NCBI GenBank assembly: GCA_964486335.1
Contig: CAZAMB010000015.1
Location: 59,439-123,438 of the forward strand
From: CAZAMB01 sp964486335
Lineage (GTDB): Bacteria; Planctomycetota; Phycisphaerae; UBA1845
Length of the DNA: 64,000 bases
Direction of reading: 5' to 3'
Both the position numbers and the translations under genes were made by a program. The stretch's first letter is position 1; every line of letters starts with the position of its first letter. Of the stretch, positions 8,217 to 16,889 are shown piece after piece. Below the pieces are notes generated by a model. The model had not been told where the DNA came from. It saw only the letters and a program-made list of their open reading frames with translations, and made no database searches.

Positions 8217-9932
8217 ATGACGAACGTACCGGCTTCTTCCAAGGTATCGCCAGCGGCGTTCGTCTCAAAACGCAATCCCAAGTGGACACGCGTCGTTCGA
8301 GTCTTGGTTGCTTTTGCGTTGTTGGGACTCGCGTTCATGGTTGGCCGAGGCTTCACGCGTCAACAAGAGACGCAAAGCACTTCTTCCGTGCGGGACAGTG
8401 GCCCTACTGCCCAGGAAAGCGAAGCAAAGTACTGGACGTGTTCCATGCATCCCCAAGTCAGGCTCGATCGGCCCGGCAACTGCCCAATCTGCGAGATGCC
8501 GCTCATCCCCGCTGGCGCTGCAATGGGCGGCGGCGACGGCGTTCCAATACTCACGCTTTCCGAACACGCGGTCGCGATGGCGAGTGTCGAGACGACGCCA
8601 GTAATGCGTCGCGAACTCGGCCACGAAATCCGGGCGGTTGGAAAAATCCAGTACAACGAGTCATCGCTCGCAACGATAACGGCGAGAGTGGACGGCTACG
8701 CCGAAAAGCTGTTCGTGAACTTCACCGGCGTGGACATTAAGGCCGGAGACCACCTGGCAGAGGTGTATAGTCCCCAGCTCATCGTCGCGGAGGAAGAGCT
8801 CCTGGTCTCGCTCCGCGGGGGTGGCGCGGGCCAATCGGTCGAGCCATCCAGAATCAAGCTGCGGCGCTGGGGCCTGACCGACGAACAGATCAACGAGGTT
8901 ATCACCACAAAAAAGATCACCGATCGAATCACGCTTTATTCACCGATCGACGGCACGGTCATCGAGAAGATGATCGTGGAGAACAGCGCTTTCAAGGCCG
9001 GCGACGCTTTGTACCGGATCGCCAACCTCGAAACCGTTTGGTCATACGTCGAAATCTACGAATTCGATCTAGCGTGGGTGCGCTATGGCCAATCGGTGGA
9101 GTTGACAGCCGAGGCGTACCCAGGCCGCACATTCCGCGGAATGGTTACCTTTGTGCAACCCATCGTTAACGAGTCAACACGAACCGTCCGCGTACCTGTA
9201 CACATCGAGAACAAAGATTATGCACTTAAGCCCGGCATGTATGTCAGCGCCATTGTCAACGCCACGCTCGGCCCGGACGGCATCGCGGCCCCCACTGGCG
9301 TGGAGGGCAAGTTCTCATGTCCGATGCATCCGCAGGTTCTAACCGATGTTGCCGGTGCTTGCCCGTTCTGTGGCATGCCGCAGGAACAGATTCCGAGGCC
9401 GCCCGCTCTCGCACAAACTGACGTGTCGCCGGGAAAAGCGGTGGACCGATACATGTGCCCCATGAAGTGCGAAGGCGCAAAGACCTACGAACAGCCAGGC
9501 AATTGCCCCGTTTGCAACATGAAGCTGACGGAAGTGCCCGCGAAAGAACTCCAGCCCGAAACCGGAGGCCTCGGTCTGCTCGCTGTTCCGGTTATGGCTG
9601 TCCTCGACAGCGGTACGCGGCGAATCGTCTATGTTGAAAAGGGTCTTGGCACTTTTGAGCCCCGCGAAGTAACTGTGGGGCCACGAAGCGGACAATTTTA
9701 CCCCGTTCTAGCCGGCCTGATGGAGGGTGAGAAAGTCGTCGCGCGTGGTGGGTTCCTCATCGACAGCCAATTCCAGGTGACTGGTCATTCAAGCTTGTTC
9801 TATCCCGGTGGCCTGCACGCCTCCATGGGCCATCAGCACGGTGCTGGTGGAACTCAACCGCCGGCGCCCCCTTCGTTGCCAGCCACGAGGCCGAGCGAGC
9901 CGGCGGCAGCGCCCGTCGATCACAAACACTAA
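8217..9932 (+). CDS. cusB: RND efflux adaptor (CusB family) with three metal-binding ribbons, adaptor 2
   Basis: 571 residues, well above the usual 400-450 for CusB, because three heavy-metal-binding ribbons are inserted. They lie at about residue 71 (YWTCSMHPQV... CPICEMPL), residue 365 (FSCPMHPQV... CPFCGMPQ) and residue 411 (YMCPMKCEG... CPVCNMKL). An N-terminal membrane anchor (about residues 25-45) precedes the first ribbon. The barrel-sandwich, alpha-hairpin and beta-barrel order is typical of the copper/silver branch (GYAEKLFVNFTGVDIKAGD, then ITLYSPIDGTVIEKM). The start has a strong site AGGAGGT. The gene sits 15 bases before the CusA-type pump. A role in catching Cu(I)/Ag(I) in the periplasm and passing it to the pump is established for CusB; the extra ribbons probably add binding capacity. 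Confidence 0.93.
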   Translation: MTNVPASSKVSPAAFVSKRNPKWTRVVRVLVAFALLGLAFMVGRGFTRQQETQSTSSVRDSGPTAQESEAKYWTCSMHPQVRLDRPGNCPICEMPLIPAGAAMGGGDGVPILTLSEHAVAMASVETTPVMRRELGHEIRAVGKIQYNESSLATITARVDGYAEKLFVNFTGVDIKAGDHLAEVYSPQLIVAEEELLVSLRGGGAGQSVEPSRIKLRRWGLTDEQINEVITTKKITDRITLYSPIDGTVIEKMIVENSAFKAGDALYRIANLETVWSYVEIYEFDLAWVRYGQSVELTAEAYPGRTFRGMVTFVQPIVNESTRTVRVPVHIENKDYALKPGMYVSAIVNATLGPDGIAAPTGVEGKFSCPMHPQVLTDVAGACPFCGMPQEQIPRPPALAQTDVSPGKAVDRYMCPMKCEGAKTYEQPGNCPVCNMKLTEVPAKELQPETGGLGLLAVPVMAVLDSGTRRIVYVEKGLGTFEPREVTVGPRSGQFYPVLAGLMEGEKVVARGGFLIDSQFQVTGHSSLFYPGGLHASMGHQHGAGGTQPPAPPSLPATRPSEPAAAPVDHKH

Positions 9933-9947
9933 GCGGAGGACTCACAC

Positions 9948-12900
9948 ATGGTGAATGCCGTCATTCGCTGGTGCATGAAGAATACCTTTCTCATGGTGCT
10001 GGCCATCGCCGGAATGTGCGGCGCGGGCTATTGGGCCATCACCCGCACACCGGTGGATGCCATCCCGGACATCGGCGAGAAACAGGTTATCGTTTATGCC
10101 GATTGGCCCGGGCGTAGCCCCCAAGATGTTGACGATCAAGTCACTTTTCCGCTCACAACCAGCCTAACCGGCACACCGGGCGTCAAGGCCATTCGCTCGA
10201 TGTCGGGCTTCGGCTTCTCGATGGTGTTCGTCATTTTCAAAGATGACGTGGATTACTATTGGGCCCGTTCGCGAGTACTGGAACGGATGAACGTGGCTCA
10301 ACAGCGCCTCCCGTCAGGCGTTGCGCCAATCCTGGGTCCGGACGCGACGGCGCTCGGGCAAGTGTACTGGTACACGGTGGAAGCCGAAGGCTTTGACCTG
10401 GCCGAGCTTCGGTCGGCCCAGGACTGGTACATCCGATATCAGCTCCAATCGGTCGAGGGCGTCAGCGAAGTCGCCAGCATCGGCGGGTTCGTGAAGCAGT
10501 ACCAGATCGACTTGCACCCCGACAAGATGCGAGCACACCGGGTCACGGTGATGGACGTCTTTGAGGCCGTACGCAACAGCAACATCGACGTAGGCGCAAA
10601 GGTCATTGAGAAGAACGGCATCGAGTTCTTCATTCGCGGTGTGGGGTTCATCAAGAGGGTCGAGGATCTGGAGAAGGTTGTCATCCGCGAAGAAGGCGGC
10701 ACGCCAATCCACGTGCGTAATGTCGCGAGCGTCCAGCTCGGGCCGGACTTCCGTCGCGGGGCGCTTGACAAGGGCGGCGTGGAGGCCGTCGGCGGCGTGG
10801 TACTCATGCGCTATGGCGAGAACCCGCGAGCGGTTGTCGAGCGGGTCAAACAGAAAATAGCCCAGCTTGCGCCAGGTCTGCCAAGCAAGACGCTGGCTGA
10901 CGGCCGCATATCGAAAATTAGCATCGTACCCTTCTACGACCGCACGACCATCGTTGAACAAACGATCGATACTCTTAAAGAGGCCCTCTTTGAAGAAGCA
11001 ATCATCGCCAGCCTAGTCGTCCTCTTCTTCCTTATGCATTTTCGCACGACTATGACCGTTCTCCCCACGCTTCCCCTCGCGCTCGCCGGATCGTTCATCC
11101 TGATGTACCAATTCGGCATCGACAGCAACATCATGTCGCTCGCGGGCCTGGCAATCGCCATCGGCGATGTCGCCGACATGGGCATCATCATGACGGAGAA
11201 CATCTATCGTCGCCTGGCTGGCGCGACGGAGGAGGAAAAGGAAGCCAAGGGGTACTTTGGGATTGTCCACGAGGGTGCTACCGAGGTCGGTGGGGCGATC
11301 CTCACGGCAGTCACCAACACGCTCGTCTCTTTCATTCCCGTCTTCTTTCTTACAGACCAAGAAGGCAAGATGTTCAGGCCCCTGGCTTTCACAAAAACCT
11401 TTGCGATCGGCTCATCGGTTGTGCTGGCGGTCACCGTCGTTCCGTTCCTCTGCTACCTGCTGTTCCGGCCAGTCAAGTGGCGTCCATCGGTGACGCTGGC
11501 GGTCGCCGGTGTCGTTGGTGTGCTTGCAATGTTCGCGACCCACCTCGCGTTCATGTGGGGACTCGGCGGCGGGCATGGCCGCGGCTGGATCGTTGCAGGA
11601 GCGGTGGGTCTGGGCGTTGCGCTTGCCGTGATTCGCATGACCCGCGAGAAGTTCCTACCACTAGAGCATAACCCGGTTTCGCGCGTCATTGCGCGCGTAT
11701 ACGTCCCATCGCTACGCTGGATTCTTGACCACAAGAAGGCGTTCATGGTCGCGCCACTGCTCATCCTATTCGCAGGCCTAAGCGTGTGGCTCGGTATCCA
11801 TCACACTCTCTACCCGGTTGAATGGGCCGCGAATCGCTTTGCACACGAAGAGGTATCGCCCGAGCTCAGGCGCTTGATGTATCTAGACCCGAGCGCCACG
11901 GCAACTCGCCCGATCCTGGAACTGGACCAACTTCGATGGCAGCGCGTGCGGGAATCCGACGGCTCCGAGCGCTCGCGCCTGCTGTGGCGAAGGCAGGACC
12001 CAGCCGAACGCGACGCGGAGTCGGCCGCCGGGCACATCGTGCTGAAAGAAGGAAAGATCCTCCCAGGGCTTGGCCGCGAATTCATGCCTCCACTGGACGA
12101 AGGATCGCTGTTGTACATGCCCTCATTGTTGCCCCAGGGATCGCTGTCACAAGCTGTAGAGGTGAACAGCAAGCAGGACCTTGCGATCGCCAGCGTGTCG
12201 GAGGTTGAGAGCGTGGTCGGGAAGATCGGGAGGGCCGAATCCGCCCTCGATCCCGCCCCTATCGGCATGATGGAGTCAATTGTCATCCTCAAGCATGAAT
12301 CCGAGTGGCGGCGTGTACCGGTTGACCGCGTGTTCTCCGACTGGCCCGGCTTCATCAAGGGTCCGCTACGCTGGTTGTGGCCTGAAGAACGGCCGATCAC
12401 CAAGCAAGAAATACTCGCGGAACTCCAGGAGCGGACTGCCATTCCCGGTGTTCTCCCAACTTGGCTTCAGCCCATCCAGACGCGACTCGTCATGCTCCAG
12501 ACCGGTTTCCGCGCCATGATGGGCGTCAAGATCTTCGGGGGGGAACTGCGGGAAATAGAGAGCGTCGGTTTGCAGATCGAGCAACTACTGCGTGAAGTGC
12601 CCGGCGCCACCGACATTGTCGCCGACCGCATCGTGGGCAAGCCGTACATTCAAATCGAGATCGACCGCGATCGCATCGCGCGCTACGGAGTCAACATCAA
12701 AGATGTTCAGGACGTCATCGAGATGTCGCTGGGCGGACTGAATCTGATGGAATCGGTCGAAGGGCGCGAACGCTATCCCATCCGCATCCGTCTCGCACGC
12801 GACTTTCGAGAGGACCTCGACGCCATCCAGCGTATCAACGTCCCGTCGGCCGGCGGCGCACAAGTGCCTCTCGCGCAACTCGCGGACCTCAAGACTGTCT

Positions 12901-13637
12901 TGGGGCCGCAGGAAATCAAGGGCGAGCGTGGGTTGTTGGTCGGCTACGTCACTATGAACACTCGCGAGCGCGACGAGGTCTCGGTTGTGCAGGACGCGGA
13001 GGCACTGCTCCAGCAGGCCCTCAAGGACGGCCGGCTCAAGCTCCCGCCCGGCTACTACTGGGAATGGTCCGGCCAATTCGAGAACCAGGTGCGCGCGACC
13101 AAGCGTATGCAAATATTGGTCCCCATCACATTGGGCATCATGTTCGTGATGCTCTATCTAGGCTTCACGCGATGGTGGATCGCACCAATGATCTTCTTCG
13201 GCGTGCTGGTTTCCGCATCGGGCGGCTTCATCATGCTCGCCCTGTGGGGCGTAAACCTGTCGGTGGCCGTGTGGGTCGGATTCCTGGTGCTCTTCGGCGT
13301 CGTGGACGATGACGGTGTCGTCATCTCAACATACCTCGAAGGCGTCTTCAAGGACCGCGACTTCAAGTCGGTCGCCGAAATCCGCGCCGCGGTCATCGAC
13401 GCGGGGCTCAAACGCATTCGTCCATGCCTCATGACCATCGCGACGACGGTCTTCGGCCTAATGCCGATTTTCTGGGCTACGGGGCGTGGCTCGGACGTGA
13501 TGCAGCCGATGGCAATCCCTTCGGTAGGCGGCATGACGGTCAGCCTGATCACGCTCTTTATCGTGCCATGCGTGTTCTGCGCGGTCGAGGAGTGGAAGTG
13601 GAAACGGGCCATCCGCCGCGTCGAGGGCTTCGCATGA
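9948..13637 (+). CDS. cusA: Cu/Ag-type RND efflux pump (CusA family) with an internal insertion, pump 2
   Basis: 1229 residues against about 1045 for Escherichia coli CusA. The N-terminal anchor (residues 12-32) and PVDAIPDIGEKQVIVYADWPGRS are CusA-like. The three methionines of the CusA relay have counterparts here: LLYMPS, GMMESI and RLVMLQTG, which supports Cu(I)/Ag(I) export. The extra length lies mostly at about residues 505-705. It holds additional hydrophobic segments (SVTLAVAGVVGVLAMFATHLAFMW and a following one) plus a hydrophilic stretch (PELRRLMYLDPSATATRPILE). The TM4 acidic motif is present (AIGDVADMGIIMTENIYRRL). The start has GGAGG upstream. The stop overlaps the next gene (ATGA), so the P-type ATPase is translationally coupled. 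Confidence 0.93.
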   Translation: MVNAVIRWCMKNTFLMVLAIAGMCGAGYWAITRTPVDAIPDIGEKQVIVYADWPGRSPQDVDDQVTFPLTTSLTGTPGVKAIRSMSGFGFSMVFVIFKDDVDYYWARSRVLERMNVAQQRLPSGVAPILGPDATALGQVYWYTVEAEGFDLAELRSAQDWYIRYQLQSVEGVSEVASIGGFVKQYQIDLHPDKMRAHRVTVMDVFEAVRNSNIDVGAKVIEKNGIEFFIRGVGFIKRVEDLEKVVIREEGGTPIHVRNVASVQLGPDFRRGALDKGGVEAVGGVVLMRYGENPRAVVERVKQKIAQLAPGLPSKTLADGRISKISIVPFYDRTTIVEQTIDTLKEALFEEAIIASLVVLFFLMHFRTTMTVLPTLPLALAGSFILMYQFGIDSNIMSLAGLAIAIGDVADMGIIMTENIYRRLAGATEEEKEAKGYFGIVHEGATEVGGAILTAVTNTLVSFIPVFFLTDQEGKMFRPLAFTKTFAIGSSVVLAVTVVPFLCYLLFRPVKWRPSVTLAVAGVVGVLAMFATHLAFMWGLGGGHGRGWIVAGAVGLGVALAVIRMTREKFLPLEHNPVSRVIARVYVPSLRWILDHKKAFMVAPLLILFAGLSVWLGIHHTLYPVEWAANRFAHEEVSPELRRLMYLDPSATATRPILELDQLRWQRVRESDGSERSRLLWRRQDPAERDAESAAGHIVLKEGKILPGLGREFMPPLDEGSLLYMPSLLPQGSLSQAVEVNSKQDLAIASVSEVESVVGKIGRAESALDPAPIGMMESIVILKHESEWRRVPVDRVFSDWPGFIKGPLRWLWPEERPITKQEILAELQERTAIPGVLPTWLQPIQTRLVMLQTGFRAMMGVKIFGGELREIESVGLQIEQLLREVPGATDIVADRIVGKPYIQIEIDRDRIARYGVNIKDVQDVIEMSLGGLNLMESVEGRERYPIRIRLARDFREDLDAIQRINVPSAGGAQVPLAQLADLKTVLGPQEIKGERGLLVGYVTMNTRERDEVSVVQDAEALLQQALKDGRLKLPPGYYWEWSGQFENQVRATKRMQILVPITLGIMFVMLYLGFTRWWIAPMIFFGVLVSASGGFIMLALWGVNLSVAVWVGFLVLFGVVDDDGVVISTYLEGVFKDRDFKSVAEIRAAVIDAGLKRIRPCLMTIATTVFGLMPIFWATGRGSDVMQPMAIPSVGGMTVSLITLFIVPCVFCAVEEWKWKRAIRRVEGFA

Positions 13638-16420
13638 GTCGACCTGTTCGCCAGCCCACGTCGGCGCCGCGCAAGGACCAAGTGTGTTGGCACATGCTGC
13701 CTATGTCGGAAGTGTTGGCCCGCCTGGACACTCCTGATACGCGTAATGGTCTAGCCCGCGAGCAGGCCGCATCGCGGTTGGCCGCGGTCGGACCCAACGA
13801 ACTTGCGGCCGCCGAAGGACGAAGCATCGCAGGAATCTTCGGATCCCAGTTTACGAGCCTCATCATTTGGTTGCTCCTCGCAGCGGCCATCGTCTCAGCC
13901 TTCCTCGGGGAATGGGTCGACGCCGTGGTAATCGGCGCGATCGTCATCCTTAATGCCGTCATCGGCGCATTTCAGGAGTACAGCGCGGAACAGGCAATCG
14001 CGGCGCTGCGGAAGATGACCGCACCACAAGCCAAAGTCGTGCGCGATGGCAAAACGGTGGTCGTATCCGCATCCGTCATCGTCCCCGGCGACGTGCTGGC
14101 GCTGGAGTCAGGCGACCTGGTCGCGGCAGATGCACGAGTGGTCGAAGCGGCACAGCTTTCCTGCGTGGAGAAGTCCCTGACGGGCGAAAGTGAGCTCTCG
14201 CCAAAAACCGCGGACTTGCCGTTGCCTGAACAGACGCCGTTGGCTGAACGGCTGAACATGGTCTACATGGGCACGGCCGTCGCCACAGGCACGGCTCGCG
14301 CGGTGGTCGTCGCGACGGGAATGCGAACTGAAATGGGCCAGATCGCATCGCTCGTCGCGGACGCAGGAAGCGGGGAGCAGACGCCACTGCAAGCACGACT
14401 CGCGCGCGTCGGTCGGATGCTCGTGTTCGTTTCGCTCGGTATTGTCGTCGTATTGTTCGTGGTCGGCCTTTCGCGTGGCGAGCCGGTGATGGGACTGTTC
14501 CTCACCGCAGTCAGTCTCGCCGTCGCCGCGGTGCCTGAGGGGCTCCCTGCGGTCGTGACGGTCGCCCTGGCGCTGGGGGTGCGCCGTATGGCGCGGCGGC
14601 GGGCGCTCATCCGGCGTCTTCCGGCCGTCGAAACTCTGGGATCAACAAGCGTCATTTGCACGGACAAGACGGGCACGCTTACTGTTGGGCAGATGACCGC
14701 CCGGGTGTTGGTGGTGCCGGGTGTAGACGAGCTTCAGTGCTTCGACGTAGACGGCGAAGGATACCACCCTAGCGGTGACGTCTCGATTGAGAATCGTGCG
14801 CCGAATGAAACCGAGCGGTCCCAACTCCTGCGCCTGGCACGAAATCTTGTAGGCGCCAACAACGCCGAGATCTCACAGCAACAGGGACACCATGAGGCCA
14901 TCGGCGATCCCACAGAGGCCGCGATGCTCGTCGCCGGCGTCAAGATCGGCCTGACACGCGACGACTTAGACACTGAAGCATGTAGAGTCGCGGAGATCCC
15001 GTTCGACTCTGATCGCAAGCGTTCTTCGGTCTTGCGCCGTGGAAATGGTTCCGTCGAGGTGCTTGTCAACGGATCACCCGAAACCGTTCTGGACTTATGC
15101 AACCGTTTCGTCACGCCCGGCGGCGAGCGGCCCATCACCGACGCAGACCGCCAAGCGATTTTGTCACGCAACGACGAGATGGCATCCCGGTCCCTCCGCG
15201 TCCTCGCGTGCGCGGCGCGAATGTTGGAGGGCGCGGAAGCCGGCGACCTCATTGTCCGGCCCACTCCGGAACGGGTGGAATGCGATCTCACATTCGTCGG
15301 GCTCGTAGGCATTATTGACCCTCCTCGCGAGGAGGCTCGGGACGCCGTGTCGCGCTGTCGGGAGGCCGGGGTGCGCGTTGTGATGATTACCGGCGACCAA
15401 CCCCGAACCGCATTGGCGATCGCACGAGATCTGAACATCGCCAATGACAGCGACGCGGCCGTGTCCGGGGCGGAACTCGAAGCGATGGACGACGCCTCGC
15501 TCATTCGACGTGTCGAGAGTATCGCGGTCTACGCCCGCGTCGCGGCCGCAGACAAACTGCGCATCGTGCGTGCATGGCAAACCAAAGGCGCGGTGGTCGC
15601 GATGACCGGCGACGGCGTGAACGACGCACCCGCGCTCAAAGGTGCGGACGTAGGCGTTGCGATGGGCCGCGGAGGTACGGAAGTCGCAAAGCAGGCATCG
15701 GACATGGTGGTGACGGATGACAACTTCGCCTCCATCGTCGCCGCCGTTGAAGAAGGTCGCGGTGTCTACGACAACATTCGCAAGACCATGCAATACCTGC
15801 TCGGCGGCAACGCCGCAGAGCTTCTGTTCATCGCCGCGTGCCTGGCATCCGGATACCCGATGCCGCTGCTTCCGGTGCAAATCCTATGGATCAACCTCGT
15901 TACGGATGGCCTACCGGCTCTGTTCCTAGCTGCCGAACCCGTTGAGGGCGAGGTTATGCGACGCCGGCCACGCCAGCGCGACGCCTCAATTATGGACAGG
16001 GCGTTCCTGACAACCATGAGCTTGACCGCGCTGCTCACCGGCGGAGTGGCGATGGGCGTGTACGTCTATAACCTGCGCGCTCATGACGAGATCACGGCTC
16101 GGACTCACGCTTTCGCCGTCCTGGTTTTTGCTGAATTGCTGCGTTCATTCAGTTGTCGAAGTGAAACCGTTCCAATTTGGCAGATGAGCTTGCGTACCAA
16201 CATCCTACTGGCCACGGTTGTATCGGTATCGTTTGTTTTGCAGATCTGGTCGCACCACAGCCCAACCCTAGCGACGATCATGAAAACCACGACGCTCACC
16301 TGGATGGAATGCCTGTCCGGAGTGGTCATCGCCTGCCTTCCTGTCGCCGTGTTGGAACTCGCAAAGGTCATCCGCACTAGGAGAGTGCGTATCCAACCCG
16401 CATCATTTGAGGATCACTGA
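13634..16420 (+). CDS. Cation-transporting P-type ATPase, P2A (Ca2+-type) class
   Basis: 928 residues from the ATG at 13634, which overlaps the stop of the pump gene by 4 bases (ATGA). Longer upstream reading is possible but would lie inside the pump gene. An N-terminal cation-ATPase domain is followed by two TM helices, the actuator domain (SLTGES), the TM4 motif PEGLPA, the phosphorylation motif DKTGTLT (near residue 343), nucleotide-binding domain, hinge TGDGVNDAPAL (near residue 657) and six C-terminal TM helices with LWINLVTDGLPALFLA. PEGLPA and NLVTDGLPA are the calcium-site signatures of P2A (SERCA/PMR1-like) pumps, not the CPC motif of copper P1B ATPases, and there is no HMA domain. 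Its place in a copper operon is therefore notable; Ca2+ or Mn2+ export is the family expectation. Confidence 0.93.
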   Translation: MSRPVRQPTSAPRKDQVCWHMLPMSEVLARLDTPDTRNGLAREQAASRLAAVGPNELAAAEGRSIAGIFGSQFTSLIIWLLLAAAIVSAFLGEWVDAVVIGAIVILNAVIGAFQEYSAEQAIAALRKMTAPQAKVVRDGKTVVVSASVIVPGDVLALESGDLVAADARVVEAAQLSCVEKSLTGESELSPKTADLPLPEQTPLAERLNMVYMGTAVATGTARAVVVATGMRTEMGQIASLVADAGSGEQTPLQARLARVGRMLVFVSLGIVVVLFVVGLSRGEPVMGLFLTAVSLAVAAVPEGLPAVVTVALALGVRRMARRRALIRRLPAVETLGSTSVICTDKTGTLTVGQMTARVLVVPGVDELQCFDVDGEGYHPSGDVSIENRAPNETERSQLLRLARNLVGANNAEISQQQGHHEAIGDPTEAAMLVAGVKIGLTRDDLDTEACRVAEIPFDSDRKRSSVLRRGNGSVEVLVNGSPETVLDLCNRFVTPGGERPITDADRQAILSRNDEMASRSLRVLACAARMLEGAEAGDLIVRPTPERVECDLTFVGLVGIIDPPREEARDAVSRCREAGVRVVMITGDQPRTALAIARDLNIANDSDAAVSGAELEAMDDASLIRRVESIAVYARVAAADKLRIVRAWQTKGAVVAMTGDGVNDAPALKGADVGVAMGRGGTEVAKQASDMVVTDDNFASIVAAVEEGRGVYDNIRKTMQYLLGGNAAELLFIAACLASGYPMPLLPVQILWINLVTDGLPALFLAAEPVEGEVMRRRPRQRDASIMDRAFLTTMSLTALLTGGVAMGVYVYNLRAHDEITARTHAFAVLVFAELLRSFSCRSETVPIWQMSLRTNILLATVVSVSFVLQIWSHHSPTLATIMKTTTLTWMECLSGVVIACLPVAVLELAKVIRTRRVRIQPASFEDH

Positions 16421-16670
16421 TGAACAACGAGGTAGCGGTCCTCCCGCCACTCCACCGATTCCAGGGCATCATGCGGTGGCGGATTTGCCGCTGTCAGTCG
16501 TACAATGTCGCGATCTGCCGGTCGGCGAGCAACTCCGCGAATCGTATCCTAATGACTAGCCGATCAGCACCTGCTTTCTCGCAACGCACACCGTCCCAAT
16601 TACCAGGCCCAGAGATCCCCTTTCTTACCGCCCTTCCCGCCAGCAAACGCAAAAAAACTCACTCCATCCG

Positions 16671-16699
16671 GAAGAAAAAAGCGGGCTCCGGCATCCAAT
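16671..16699 (+). promoter_or_regulatory. Putative ECF-sigma promoter, copy C, for the multicopper oxidase operon
   Basis: GAAGA at 16671-16675, 15 bases, GCATCCAAT at 16691-16699, 190 bases before the oxidase start, in the 469-base gap 16421-16889. An open frame running from the ATPase stop through the first 300 bases of this gap has random-looking composition and is not called. Otherwise the gap shows only a possible leader after the motif. Confidence 0.7.
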
Positions 16700-16889
16700 A
16701 TGCAGGTGTAAAGTCTGGAAGACCGTAACGATCCGCAGCCTGCAAGGAGATTTGCCATTCCAGCGGCAACCGCGCTTAGCGGGGGCGCGTGCAAGTCCCG
16801 ACGCGGAAGAGGTGGAATGATGATCCGAGCCGCACAGGTCACATCGGCACAAATGCCCACGAGGTGTTTCGCCTCATTGGAGGAGTCTG

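Noticed and set aside
16420..16728. Open frame of 102 codons starting in TGATG at the P-type ATPase stop
   Set aside because: Composition is random-looking (Ser/Arg/Lys-rich, no domain), no ribosome-binding site, and it covers the putative promoter motif.
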